From NCBI RefSeq assembly GCF_046546475.1, contig NZ_JBKGXS010000001.1, forward strand, positions 372,001 through 436,000: a stretch of DNA of 64,000 bases, given 5' to 3'. Position numbers and translations under genes: made by a program. Below are positions 7,776-16,500 of the stretch, in pieces. Position 1 is the stretch's first letter, and the number at the start of each line of letters is the position of its first letter. This stretch comes from Pseudonocardia phyllosphaerae. GTDB taxonomy: Bacteria; Actinomycetota; Actinomycetes; Mycobacteriales; Pseudonocardiaceae. A model generated the notes under the pieces. That model was not told the origin of the DNA and did not search any database. It saw nothing but the letters and a program-made list of their open reading frames with translations.

Positions 7776-8486
7776 ATGGCTCGTTACCGCGGCAAGCACC
7801 GCAAGCCGAGTACCACCGGGCGCAACATCGCCCGTACCGCCGTCGCCGGCGCCGTCGCCGGCGCCCCGTTCCTCGCGATCGTCCCGGCCGCCAACGCGGC
7901 CTCGGACTCCACCTGGGACAAGCTCGCCCAGTGCGAGAGCACCGGCAACTGGTCCGCGAACACCGGCAACGGCTTCTCCGGCGGCCTGCAGTTCACCAAG
8001 CAGACCTGGAAGGGCTTCGGCGGCGGTCAGTACGCGTCCGAGGCGCACCAGGCCAGCCGGTCGCAGCAGATCGCCGTCGCCGAGAAGGTCCTCGCCGAGC
8101 AGGGCTGGGGCGCCTGGCCCGTCTGCTCGAAGAAGACCGGCGCGTCCGGCTCCTCGGAGCCGCGCGACGCCTCGTCGAGCGACGACAGCAGCAAGTCCGA
8201 CAGCGGCAAGTCCTCGGACGACAGCAGCAAGTCGGACAGCAGCAAGTCCTCGGACGACAGCGACAAGTCCGACAGCAGCAGCTCCTCGAAGCGGACCAAG
8301 CTGAGCGCCCCGGCGTCGGCTCCGGCCGCCCCGAAGGCCGGCAACTACACGGTCAAGTCCGGCGACACGCTCGGGCAGATCGCGGCCGCGCACGGCATCT
8401 CCCACTGGAAGAGCCTGCTCGCCAAGAACCCGCACCTCGGTGCCGGTCAGATGATCTTCCCGGGGCAGAAGCTGAACGTCGGCTGA
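7776..8486 (+). CDS. Resuscitation-promoting factor, Rpf domain plus LysM (acidic linker)
   Basis: This secreted 236-residue protein is a paralogue of the Rpf at 5103. A basic start (MARYRGKHRKP) and hydrophobic stretch to about residue 41 form the export signal. The Rpf domain contains CESTGNW with catalytic Glu54 and ends GWGAWPVC. The linker (about residues 118-175) is made of Asp/Ser repeats such as SSDDSSKSD and is acidic. A LysM domain (YTVKSGDTLGQIA) closes the protein. Start ATG 7776 follows GGGAG. The two Rpf proteins are the same size and architecture but have linkers of opposite charge. Confidence 0.93.
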   Translation: MARYRGKHRKPSTTGRNIARTAVAGAVAGAPFLAIVPAANAASDSTWDKLAQCESTGNWSANTGNGFSGGLQFTKQTWKGFGGGQYASEAHQASRSQQIAVAEKVLAEQGWGAWPVCSKKTGASGSSEPRDASSSDDSSKSDSGKSSDDSSKSDSSKSSDDSDKSDSSSSSKRTKLSAPASAPAAPKAGNYTVKSGDTLGQIAAAHGISHWKSLLAKNPHLGAGQMIFPGQKLNVG

Positions 8487-8509
8487 CCGCCGCCCCGCCA
8501 CTCCACGCC

Positions 8510-8541
8510 GAGCGCACGTCCGCCCACACGGACGTGCGCTC
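8510..8541. terminator. Hairpin between convergent rpf2 and mobA-like gene
   Basis: GAGCGCACGTCCG (8510-8522) and CGGACGTGCGCTC (8529-8541) form a perfect 13-bp stem with a 6-nt loop. It sits midway between the convergent stops and can act in both directions; there is no strong T tract. Confidence 0.6.
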
Positions 8542-8561
8542 GACGTGTGTCCGGGGCCTTG

Positions 8562-9167
8562 TCAGGCGCGGGACAGGCGCCGGAGCTGCTCGGGGGTGTC
8601 GACGTCGTCGGGGACCGCGACGTCGCCCACCTCGACCAGCTCCAGGGCCGGATGGTCCGCGAGATAGCCGCGGGCGCCTGCGTCGCCGGTGGCCCGGGCG
8701 ACGACCCCGGACCAGTGCTCCCGGCCCAGCAGGACGGGGTGGCCGGGCACGCCGCCGTAGGCGGCACGGCGCAGCGACGAGGGCCCCGCCCCCTCGGCGA
8801 CCCGGCGGATCGCCTCGGGCGTGACGCCGGGCAGGTCGACCAGGTGCACCAGGGCCGCGCCGACGCCGGGCAGGTGCGCCAGGGCGTCGAGCCCACAGCG
8901 CAGCGAGGCGCCCATGCCGTCGGCCCAGTCCTCGGCGACGACGGTGGTGACGTCGGAGTCCGGGTCGGCACCGAGCCCCGCACGCAGCAGGACGTCGGTG
9001 ACGGCCTCCGCGCGGGCGCCCAGCACCACCGTCACGGGCGAGCAGCCGCCGTCGCGCAGGGCGTGGACGGCGCGCACGGCCAGCGGGCGGCCGTGCAGCT
9101 GCACGAGGCCCTTCGGGGTGCCCATCCGGCGACCCGCGCCGCCGGCGAGCAGCAGCCCGGCGGCCAC
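8562..9167 (-). CDS. MobA/MocA-like nucleotidyltransferase
   Basis: The 201-residue protein has the nucleotide-binding loop LLLAGGAGRRMGTPKGLVQL at its N-terminus and an acidic metal-binding motif HLVDLPGV near residue 100. This fits the molybdenum cofactor guanylyl/cytidylyltransferase family (MobA, MocA). MocA attaches CMP to molybdopterin for xanthine dehydrogenase/CO dehydrogenase-type enzymes, which would suit the hydroxylase at 41.3 kb, but the exact nucleotide cannot be read from sequence. It starts with GTG at 9167 just after the stop of the small upstream gene (9170), so the two are probably co-transcribed. Confidence 0.82.
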   Translation of the reverse strand: MAAGLLLAGGAGRRMGTPKGLVQLHGRPLAVRAVHALRDGGCSPVTVVLGARAEAVTDVLLRAGLGADPDSDVTTVVAEDWADGMGASLRCGLDALAHLPGVGAALVHLVDLPGVTPEAIRRVAEGAGPSSLRRAAYGGVPGHPVLLGREHWSGVVARATGDAGARGYLADHPALELVEVGDVAVPDDVDTPEQLRRLSRA

Positions 9168-9169
9168 GC

Positions 9170-9376
9170 TCAGCGGTTGATCTCGGTGACCGGGTGCTCG
9201 TAGGGCACGCTCGGCAGCGGGAACGTCACCTCACCGAACGGCGACATGTTGCCCTGCACGGGCCCCAGGAGCTCGGTCAGCGGGTGCTCGCCGTCCTCGT
9301 GGCCGGGCCACGTCGGGTCGATGCGGTCGGTCCTGGCGGCGTTGTTCCTGCCGTCGGTACCCGGCTTGGCGGCCAT
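9170..9376 (-). CDS. Small conserved hypothetical protein (68 aa)
   Basis: This short protein starts at an ATG with a strong GGAGGA ribosome site 6 nt upstream and ends 2 nt before the MobA-like start. It is polar, with no membrane segment and an even mix of charges (WPGHEDGEHPLTELLGP in the middle). In M. tuberculosis a small gene (Rv0863) occupies the same place between the helicase-associated gene and the moa genes, and this may be its counterpart by position. Function unknown. Confidence 0.65.
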   Translation of the reverse strand: MAAKPGTDGRNNAARTDRIDPTWPGHEDGEHPLTELLGPVQGNMSPFGEVTFPLPSVPYEHPVTEINR

Positions 9377-9449
9377 CGTCGTTCCTCCAGCGGTGTGGCT
9401 CCGGTGCTCGACGACCAGTATCCCCGATCCGGGCCGCGTGTGGGGCGAC

Positions 9450-9455
9450 TACCCT
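9450..9455 (+). promoter_or_regulatory. -10 element of leaderless promoter (helicase-associated gene)
   Basis: TACCCT is followed by 7 nt and the GTG start at 9463, with no ribosome site between them. This is the layout of a leaderless actinobacterial transcript. Confidence 0.5.
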
Positions 9456-9462
9456 GGTAGCG

Positions 9463-11763
9463 GTGCAGACGTCCCTGGTCGACCGGCTGCGCGCGCAGGA
9501 CGACGAGTTCCTCGCCGCGCTCCTGCGCCTGCGTCCGGACCTCGCCGTCCCCCCGCCGGGTGATCTCACCGTGCTCGCGACCCGGGCGGGGATCCGCGCG
9601 TCGGTGCAGCGGGCCTGCGAGGACCTCGACACCGTCGCGCTGACCCTGATCGAGGCACTGGTGATCGCCGGGGCATGGCGGGAGCCGGTCTCCTTCGCCG
9701 AGCTCGCCGCCCTGCTCGGCCCCGACGTCGACGACGCCACCGCCCGCGCCGGGCTGCGCCCGTTGCTGGACCGGGCGCTGGCCTGGGGCGACGAGGACGC
9801 ACTGTCGGTGGTGCCTGCCGCGTCCGAGGTCGTCGGGCCGTTCCCGGGCGGGCTGGGCCGGGAGGCCGGTGGCGCGGCCGCGTCGGCCGAGCTGCCTGCG
9901 ATGCTGGCCGAGCTCGGCGAGGAGGAGCGCAAGGTCCTCGACGTGCTCGCCGAGGGGCCGCCGGTGGGCCGCTCCCGCGCCGCGGGCGACGGCTCCGGCC
10001 CGGTCGGCACGCTGCTGGCCCGCGGGCTGCTGGTACGCCGGGACTCCGAGACCGTGGAGCTGCCGCGGCAGGTCGGGCTGGCGCTGCGCGGGGACCGTCC
10101 GATGGGCCGGCTCGACGTCGCCCGCCCCGAGATCCCGGTCCGCGAACGCGATCCCGAGGTCGTCGACGGCACCGGAGCCGGTGCGGCACTGGAGTTCCTG
10201 CGCCGCGCCGCGCTCGTCCTGGAGTGGTTCTCCGACCAGGCTCCTGGTGTGCTGCGCTCCGGTGGTCTGGGCGTGCGGGAGCTGCGCCGGGTCGCGAAGG
10301 AGGCCGACACCGACGAGCCGGGCGCCGCACTGCTCGTCGAGCTGCTGTACGCCGCGGACCTGATCGGCGAGTCCGACGCGTCGACACCGGAGTGGCTGCC
10401 CACCACCCAGGCCGACGTGTGGTCCGCGTTGCCCGAGGAGCTGCGCTGGGCGACGCTCGCGCGGGCCTGGCTGGAGCTGCCGCGGCTGCCCGGCCTGGTC
10501 GGCCGCCGTGACGACGCCGACAAGCCGATCACCGCGCTGTCCGACGGGCCGCGCCGTCCCCCCGCCGCCCGCGACCGGCGCCGGGTGCTGGAGGCGCTGG
10601 CGGACCTGCCCGCGGGCACCTCGGTGTCCTCCTCGGAGGACCTCGCCCGGGTGCTGGCCTGGCGGGCCCCGCGCCGCGGCGGGCGGCTGCGCGACGAGAA
10701 CGTGTCCTGGACCGTCGCGGAGGCGACGGTGCTCGGCGTCGTCGCCCTGGACGCGCTCACCACGGCCGGGCGGGTGCTGCTCGACCCGGCCCAGCGTGAG
10801 GCCACCCGGCCCACCGAGCTCGCCTCCGCGTTGTACGCGGCGCTGCCCGCCCCGGTGGAGGAGGTGCTGCTGCAGGCGGACCTGACCGCCGTCGCACCCG
10901 GGCGTCTCGCACCGGACCTGGCGCAGGAGCTGGCGGTGCTCGCCGACGTCGAGTCCGCGGGCGGCGCGACCGTCTACCGGTTCACCGAGCACAGCATCCG
11001 CCGGGCGCTGGACACCGGACGCACCGCCGGTGACGTGCGCGAGGTCCTGCGCACGCGGTCGCGCACCCCGGTGCCGCAGACGCTGGAGTACCTGGTCGAC
11101 GACGTCGCCCGACGGCACGGCAGGCTGCGCGGCGGCACCGCGTCGAGCTTCCTGCGCTCCGACGACGAGGTGCTGCTCTCCGAGGTCCTGGCCCACCCGT
11201 CGGCGGCCGAGCTGGAACTGCGCCGGATCGCCCCGTCGATCCTGGTCTCCGCGCTGCCGCTGGCCGAGGTGCTCGCCGGGCTGCGGGCCGCCGGGTTCAG
11301 CCCGGCCGCGGAGGACGAGGGCGGCGCCGTCGTCGACCTGCGCGGGCGGGGACGGCGGGCCGAGCCGCGCCGCCGGCACGGGCGGGCGGGGACGAGCCCG
11401 GCCGCAGGACAGGACGGCGGGCCACCGGCCCGGCGCGCCGAGGACGTCGTCGAGCGGCTGCGGGCCGGGGACGCGCTGGCCGGGGTGCGGCGCAGCGTTG
11501 CCGGTCGCACGTCGTCACTGAACGGGGCGGGGTCGACGGCCACGCTCGCGTCGCTGCAGGACGCCGCCCGCGAGCAGCGCACCGTGTGGATCGGCTACGT
11601 CGACGCGCACGGGGTCGCCGGGGACCGGGTACTGGCTCCGATCTCGATCGGTGGCGGCGTCGTCGAGGGCCGGGACGCCCTCGACGGCGAGCTGCGCCGC
11701 ATCCAGCTGCACCGGATCACCTCGATCGCCCCCGTCGACGAGGACGCCACCGGAACCCGCTGA
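9463..11763 (+). CDS. Helicase-associated domain protein (Rv0862c-like, XPB partner family)
   Basis: The 766-residue protein matches the actinobacterial helicase-associated (XPB/Ssl2-like C-terminal) family in length and position. It starts at GTG 9463. I see no Walker A or DEAD box, so it is not itself an active helicase. A low-complexity basic stretch around residues 625-660 separates the main body from a C-terminal region with VWIGYVDAHG and a closing ITSIAPVDE, reminiscent of a WYL-type fold. The XPB helicase gene lies 7 kb downstream, with the cvn operon inserted between; in M. tuberculosis the two are adjacent. A role in DNA repair or remodelling is an inference. Confidence 0.82.
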   Translation: MQTSLVDRLRAQDDEFLAALLRLRPDLAVPPPGDLTVLATRAGIRASVQRACEDLDTVALTLIEALVIAGAWREPVSFAELAALLGPDVDDATARAGLRPLLDRALAWGDEDALSVVPAASEVVGPFPGGLGREAGGAAASAELPAMLAELGEEERKVLDVLAEGPPVGRSRAAGDGSGPVGTLLARGLLVRRDSETVELPRQVGLALRGDRPMGRLDVARPEIPVRERDPEVVDGTGAGAALEFLRRAALVLEWFSDQAPGVLRSGGLGVRELRRVAKEADTDEPGAALLVELLYAADLIGESDASTPEWLPTTQADVWSALPEELRWATLARAWLELPRLPGLVGRRDDADKPITALSDGPRRPPAARDRRRVLEALADLPAGTSVSSSEDLARVLAWRAPRRGGRLRDENVSWTVAEATVLGVVALDALTTAGRVLLDPAQREATRPTELASALYAALPAPVEEVLLQADLTAVAPGRLAPDLAQELAVLADVESAGGATVYRFTEHSIRRALDTGRTAGDVREVLRTRSRTPVPQTLEYLVDDVARRHGRLRGGTASSFLRSDDEVLLSEVLAHPSAAELELRRIAPSILVSALPLAEVLAGLRAAGFSPAAEDEGGAVVDLRGRGRRAEPRRRHGRAGTSPAAGQDGGPPARRAEDVVERLRAGDALAGVRRSVAGRTSSLNGAGSTATLASLQDAAREQRTVWIGYVDAHGVAGDRVLAPISIGGGVVEGRDALDGELRRIQLHRITSIAPVDEDATGTR

Positions 11764-11790
11764 ACAGCGGGAACGCGGTGCCGGTGGGGA

Positions 11791-12405
11791 CTAGCGGGCG
11801 CCGGCGGTCATCCGCTGGTGCATCGCGTGCTGCACCAGCGCGATCAGCGTCTCCTTGGTGGACTGCCGCTGCCGCGCGTCACAGATGATCATCGGGACGG
11901 ACGGGTCGATCGACATCGCCTCGCGGACGTCCTCGACGCCGTGCTGGACGTGCCCGTCGAAGGCGTTCACGCCCACGACGTAGGGCAGGCCCCGGTCCTC
12001 GAAGAAGTCGATCGCCGCGAACGAGTCCGCGAGCCGGCGGGTGTCGACCAGGACGACGGCGCCGATCGCGCCGCGCACCAGGTCGTCCCACATGAACCAG
12101 AACCGCTGCTGACCGGGCGTACCGAACAGGTACAGCACCAGGTCCGAGTCCAGCGACACGCGGCCGAAGTCCATCGCGACCGTGGTGGAGCGTTTGTTCG
12201 GGGTGGCCGACAGGTCGTCGTGCGACGAGCTCGCCTCGGTCATCACCGCCTCGGTGGTCAGCGGCATGATCTCCGAGACCGAACCGACGAACGTCGTCTT
12301 GCCGACGCCGAACCCACCCGCGACGACGATCTTGGCCGACATCGTCGCTCGGGCGGCGCCCGGCGCGGGCTGGGACTGCTGTGGCCTAGAGCCGACGGAG
12401 TCCAC
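11791..12405 (-). CDS. cvnD: Conservon GTPase CvnD
   Basis: At 204 residues this small Ras/MglA-like GTPase has P-loop GGFGVGKTTFVGSV near residues 31-44 and switch II LFGTPGQQRFW. It is the last gene of the conservon cvnABCD, in which a histidine kinase (CvnA), a roadblock protein (CvnB), a DUF742 protein (CvnC) and this GTPase form a membrane-associated signalling complex. It starts with GTG at 12405 and overlaps the cvnC stop by 20 nt, as is common in conservons. Confidence 0.93.
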   Translation of the reverse strand: MDSVGSRPQQSQPAPGAARATMSAKIVVAGGFGVGKTTFVGSVSEIMPLTTEAVMTEASSSHDDLSATPNKRSTTVAMDFGRVSLDSDLVLYLFGTPGQQRFWFMWDDLVRGAIGAVVLVDTRRLADSFAAIDFFEDRGLPYVVGVNAFDGHVQHGVEDVREAMSIDPSVPMIICDARQRQSTKETLIALVQHAMHQRMTAGAR

Positions 12406-13048
12406 TCAACACCCTTTCCATCAGCGCGAGGTCCGGCACGTCGCCGGGGGTGCTCGCGGTCTGGTGAACGGTCACCGTGCCACCGGCCGCCATGTCACCG
12501 AGCAGGACCCGGGCCACCCCCAGCGGGAGCGAGAGGAGCGCAGCGACCTCGGCCACCGAACGGGTCTGCTCCAGGAGCAGGTCGGCGACGGCGCGGTGCT
12601 CCATGGGGAGCCGGTCCAGCTGGCCTGCGGCACGGCCGCCGACCGAGACCAGGGTCTCGACGGCGAGCTCGTAGCCGGATTTGGTGCGGCCACGGGTCCA
12701 TGCGTAGGGACGCACGGACGACGCGCCGCTCGGCGCCGCGGCCGGGGAGGGCTGCGGCATCTGCGGGGCACGGGACGTCTGGTCGGAGCCCGCGGAGTCG
12801 AGCTCGTCGGGGGTGGGCGGCAGTCCGTACGCCGCCGACCCGGCCGCCGGGCCGTTCCACTCCGCGGGTGCCTGCGCCGGAGCCTGTTGCTCCGGCGCCT
12901 GCTGGGGCGCGTTCTCCTCGTCGGACGCGCCCCGGTTGCGGCCCCACCGCCGCTTCTTCGGCTTGCGCGCCGAGTCCAGGCTGAACCCGTTCATGACGTC
13001 GGCGAACGTCGGCTCGGGTCCGTGCCCGTCGTCCGGGTCCTGGTTCAT
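12386..13048 (-). CDS. cvnC: Conservon DUF742 protein CvnC
   Basis: The 220-residue protein has the DUF742 domain in its C-terminal half: RPYAWTRGRT near residue 112, then a winged-helix-like region with SVAEVAALLSLPLGVARVLL. The N-terminal 110 residues are Pro/Ala/Gln-rich and probably disordered. It lies between cvnB and cvnD, overlapping cvnD. CvnC proteins associate with CvnA and the GTPase; a biochemical activity is not established. Confidence 0.92.
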   Translation of the reverse strand: MNQDPDDGHGPEPTFADVMNGFSLDSARKPKKRRWGRNRGASDEENAPQQAPEQQAPAQAPAEWNGPAAGSAAYGLPPTPDELDSAGSDQTSRAPQMPQPSPAAAPSGASSVRPYAWTRGRTKSGYELAVETLVSVGGRAAGQLDRLPMEHRAVADLLLEQTRSVAEVAALLSLPLGVARVLLGDMAAGGTVTVHQTASTPGDVPDLALMERVLSGLRRL

Positions 13049-13105
13049 CGGATCTCACCTACCCTGGCCGATCCTGCGGTGGCGGGGGACATGTCGGTTC
13101 CGGCC

Positions 13106-13534
13106 TCAGGACCCGAAGGAGCCCTGCAGCTCCGCGCGGAGCTCCGGGGTGAGCAGCTGGCCGACCCGGTCGACCAGCAGCGTCATCTCGTAGCCGACGA
13201 GGCCGATGTCGCAGCTCGGCGAGGCGAGCACGGCCAGGCAGGAACCGTCGCTGATGGACATCAGGAGCACGATGCCACGATCCATCTCCACGACGGTCTG
13301 CACCACGCCGCCTGCGTCGAAGCAGCGTGCCGCGCCCTGGGTCAGGCTGACCAGCCCGGATGCGACGGCGGCGAGCTGGTCGGCGCGGTCCCGGGGGAGC
13401 CGGTCCGACGACGTCAGCAGCAGCCCGTCGGCCGACACCACGATCGCGTGCGCGACGCCGGGGACGCGCTCGGCGAAGTTGGTGACCAGCCAGCCGAAAC
13501 GGCTCTGGCTGGGCTGTGCCTGCGGTGCCCTCAC
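13106..13534 (-). CDS. cvnB: Conservon roadblock/LC7 protein CvnB
   Basis: This 142-residue protein is a single roadblock/LC7 domain (FAERVPGVAHAIVVSADGLLL in pieces, then LMSISDGSCLAVLASPSCDIG). Such proteins resemble MglB and control the GTPase partner, here CvnD. It begins with GTG at 13534, overlapping the cvnA stop by 4 nt, which couples its translation to the kinase. Length is normal for the family. Confidence 0.93.
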   Translation of the reverse strand: MRAPQAQPSQSRFGWLVTNFAERVPGVAHAIVVSADGLLLTSSDRLPRDRADQLAAVASGLVSLTQGAARCFDAGGVVQTVVEMDRGIVLLMSISDGSCLAVLASPSCDIGLVGYEMTLLVDRVGQLLTPELRAELQGSFGS

Positions 13535-16500
13535 TGGTTCTCCTCAGGGTCGGACTGGTTGGTGCGGTCACCGGACGGCTCGGGGGCGCCGTCGGTGCTG
13601 GTGGTGCTGGTGGTGCTGCGTGCGCCCTGCCGGCCCGCCGCGTTCTCGCGGCCCTGCCGGACGCCCTGCTGGTAGCTCGCCAGCCGGCCACGGACGCTCT
13701 CGGCGCTGCGCGCCTCGGCGGCCGGTGGCGGGCTGAGCACGGTGGATCCTGCCGCACTGCCCGGAAGCAGCCGCGCCCGCGGGCGCCGCTTGGGCAGACC
13801 GGCCCGGGTCGTCTCATCCGGACGGGTGGACTCCTCCTCGTTCCCGGCCACCTCGCGGGCCTGCTGCCAGGCCTCGTCGGCGGGGGAGGAGAAGTCCGCG
13901 GCGGGTGCCGCGCCGCTCTGCTCGGTCTCGGCGGCCTGCTGGCCCGCGGCCGGGTCCTCGCCGTCCTGCCAGCGCACCGGGACCGACCGGTTCGAGCGGA
14001 ACCAGGCCGACGCGATGTCGTCGAAGATCGGCGTGGTCTGCTCGGTCGCGTCCGGGGCGGCCGGACCGCCCTGTCCCGACGACTGCCCGCGGACGGACTC
14101 CAGGGCGCCGGGCCGCCGGAGCTGGCCGGGGTTCTGCTGGTCGGCGGGCACGTTCGGGGCGAACAGCTCGTCCTGACCCTGACCCTGCTGGGCGCCGGGC
14201 CTGCCCTGCGGGCCGCCGGGGCCCGCGGGACCACGTCCGACCGGCGCCGCCGGGCCGCGCTGCGGCTGACGGCGGGGCAGCGGCGAACCACCGGTCTGCG
14301 GCCCGGGGCTCTGCGGTCCGGGGCGCTGCTCGGGGCGGCCGTCCGGGCGCGGGCCCGGCTGCTGCCGGCCCGGGGCGCCGTTCGGGTACCCCTGCGGGGT
14401 CGGTCGGCCCTGCTGAGGTGCGCCGTTCGGAGCACTGCCGGGCCCCCGTGCGGGGCCGCGGGCCGGCGGCATCACCGGACGCTGCGACGGGCCGGGCCGG
14501 GTACCGGTGGTGCCGTGGCCTTCCGCCGGGCCCCCCATCGGCTCGCGGCCCGTGGCGGGGCGCTCCTCGGTGGAACGCTTCCGCGCGGCGGCGGCCCCGA
14601 GTGCGGCGGCCCCGGCGACGCCCGCGGCGCCGGCCGCGGCGGCGCCGGTGCGGCCGTGGCCGTCCCGGTCGGTGCCGTCGTCGGTGCCGTCGGCGTCGTC
14701 CGTGCCGGACGCCTCGTCGGTGCTGCGGGCCCCGTGCTGCTCGGGCCCGTCACCGGTGGCCGCATCCATGACGACGGTGTCGTCCAGCTCCCGCCCGGGC
14801 GCGGTGCGCGCCCGACCGGCGTACTCCTGACCGGAGGGGCCGGTATCGGCGTCATCGGTGCCGGTCTCGGCGTCGTCGGCGTCGGCGTCGGTGGTGCCGG
14901 TGGGGGAGCCGTCGGCGCGGCCGGCCGAGTCCGATTCCGTGGCCGAGTCCTCGTCCGTACGGACGCCGGTGGCGCCCCGGAGCTCGTCGGAGTCGGCGCC
15001 GTCGTCGGCGGGCTCGGAGCCGTCGGCGGACTCGCTGCCGGTGTCGGTGCCGGAGTGGGTGTCGGAGTCGGTGTCGGTGTCGGCGCCGGTGTCGGCGCCG
15101 GTGGCGAACGCACTCCCGACCCCGACGGCACCCGCCGCGGTGCCGGTCGCCGCCATCGCCGCGGCACCGTGCCCGTCGGTCTCCTGGTCCTCGCCGTGCG
15201 CGGTGCGGCTCCCGGACTCGTCGGCTCCCTCGGCTCCGTCGAGCTCCGGTGCCGACGTGTCGCCCTCGGCCCGGTCCACGGTCGTGACCGCGTCCCGGGT
15301 CTCCTCGGGGTCTTCGTCGTCACCGGCGGAGTCGGCGGAGCTGTCGGAGTCCTGGACGTGCGCGGTGCCGGGGGTGCCGGGCTCCACGGTCTCGACGTCG
15401 TGGGCGTCGGCGTGCTCCGCCCCGTCGAACGCGGTCGCGTCGTCGTACGAGTCCTCGTGGGGGTCGTCGTGGGAGTCGGCGCGGCCGTTCTCGTGGGTGT
15501 CCGGCTCGTCGGCGTCGGGGCCGGAGGGCCTGCGGAACGCGGACGCACCGGCGAGCCCGGCGGCACCCAGTGCTGCGGCCCCACCCGCGACGGCGCCGCG
15601 GGAGACTCCGCCGCCGGAGCCGCTGTGGTCGTCGGAGCCCGGACCGGCCGGACCGGCAGGGCCCTGCTCCTCGGCGGGGGTGAAGACGTCACCGGCGCTG
15701 CGGCCGTCCTGCGACGGCCCGGTCGTGAACGCCTGCGGGCCGCCCGGAGCGGAGCCGTTGAGCGACGCTCCCTTGCCGTTCAGCGCATCGTCGTGCGCCG
15801 CGGCACCGTTCAGCCCGGCCTCGTTCCCGCTGTTGCGCAGGGACGATCCGGGACGACGGGTGGGCAGCGCAGCGGTCGAGCCGTTGCGGCCGCGTCCACC
15901 GGCGGCGCCGGTCTCGAAGGTGGGGGTCTGCGGTCCGTCGGAGCCCGCGACCATCGAGGGCAGCGCGCTGCGCCCGGTGCTCTCGGTCGCGGGGCGGGCC
16001 CCGGTCGCGGAGGCCGCACCGGCGGCCCCGGCGACGGCGGCGCCACCTGCGGCGACCGCGCCCGCACCGGCACCCGTGACCGCCTGCTGCGCGACCGGGT
16101 CACCCCCGCGGACCTGGGCGGCCTGACCGTCGCGGCGCTGCTCGGCGCCGGCGGCGGACGGGACCAGCTGCGAGGGGATCGTCACCGACGCGCTCAGGCC
16201 ACCGGAACCGCCACCGACGGCGGCCGAGGCCAGCCGGACGTCGACGCGGTGCCGCGCGGCCAGCCGGCCGACCACGAACAGACCCATCCGCCGCGAGGCC
16301 GACACGTCGACCTCGGCGGGCCCGGACAGGCGCTGGTTGGCGTCGTTCAGCTCGCCGTCGCTCATCCCGACACCGCGGTCGGAGATCTCGACCAGCAGCG
16401 ACTCGTCGGCGGTGCGGGTCGTCGACATGACGACCTGCGAGTCCGGCGGCGAGAAGTTCGTCGCGTTGTCCAGCAGCTCGGCGAGCAGGTGGACGAGGTC

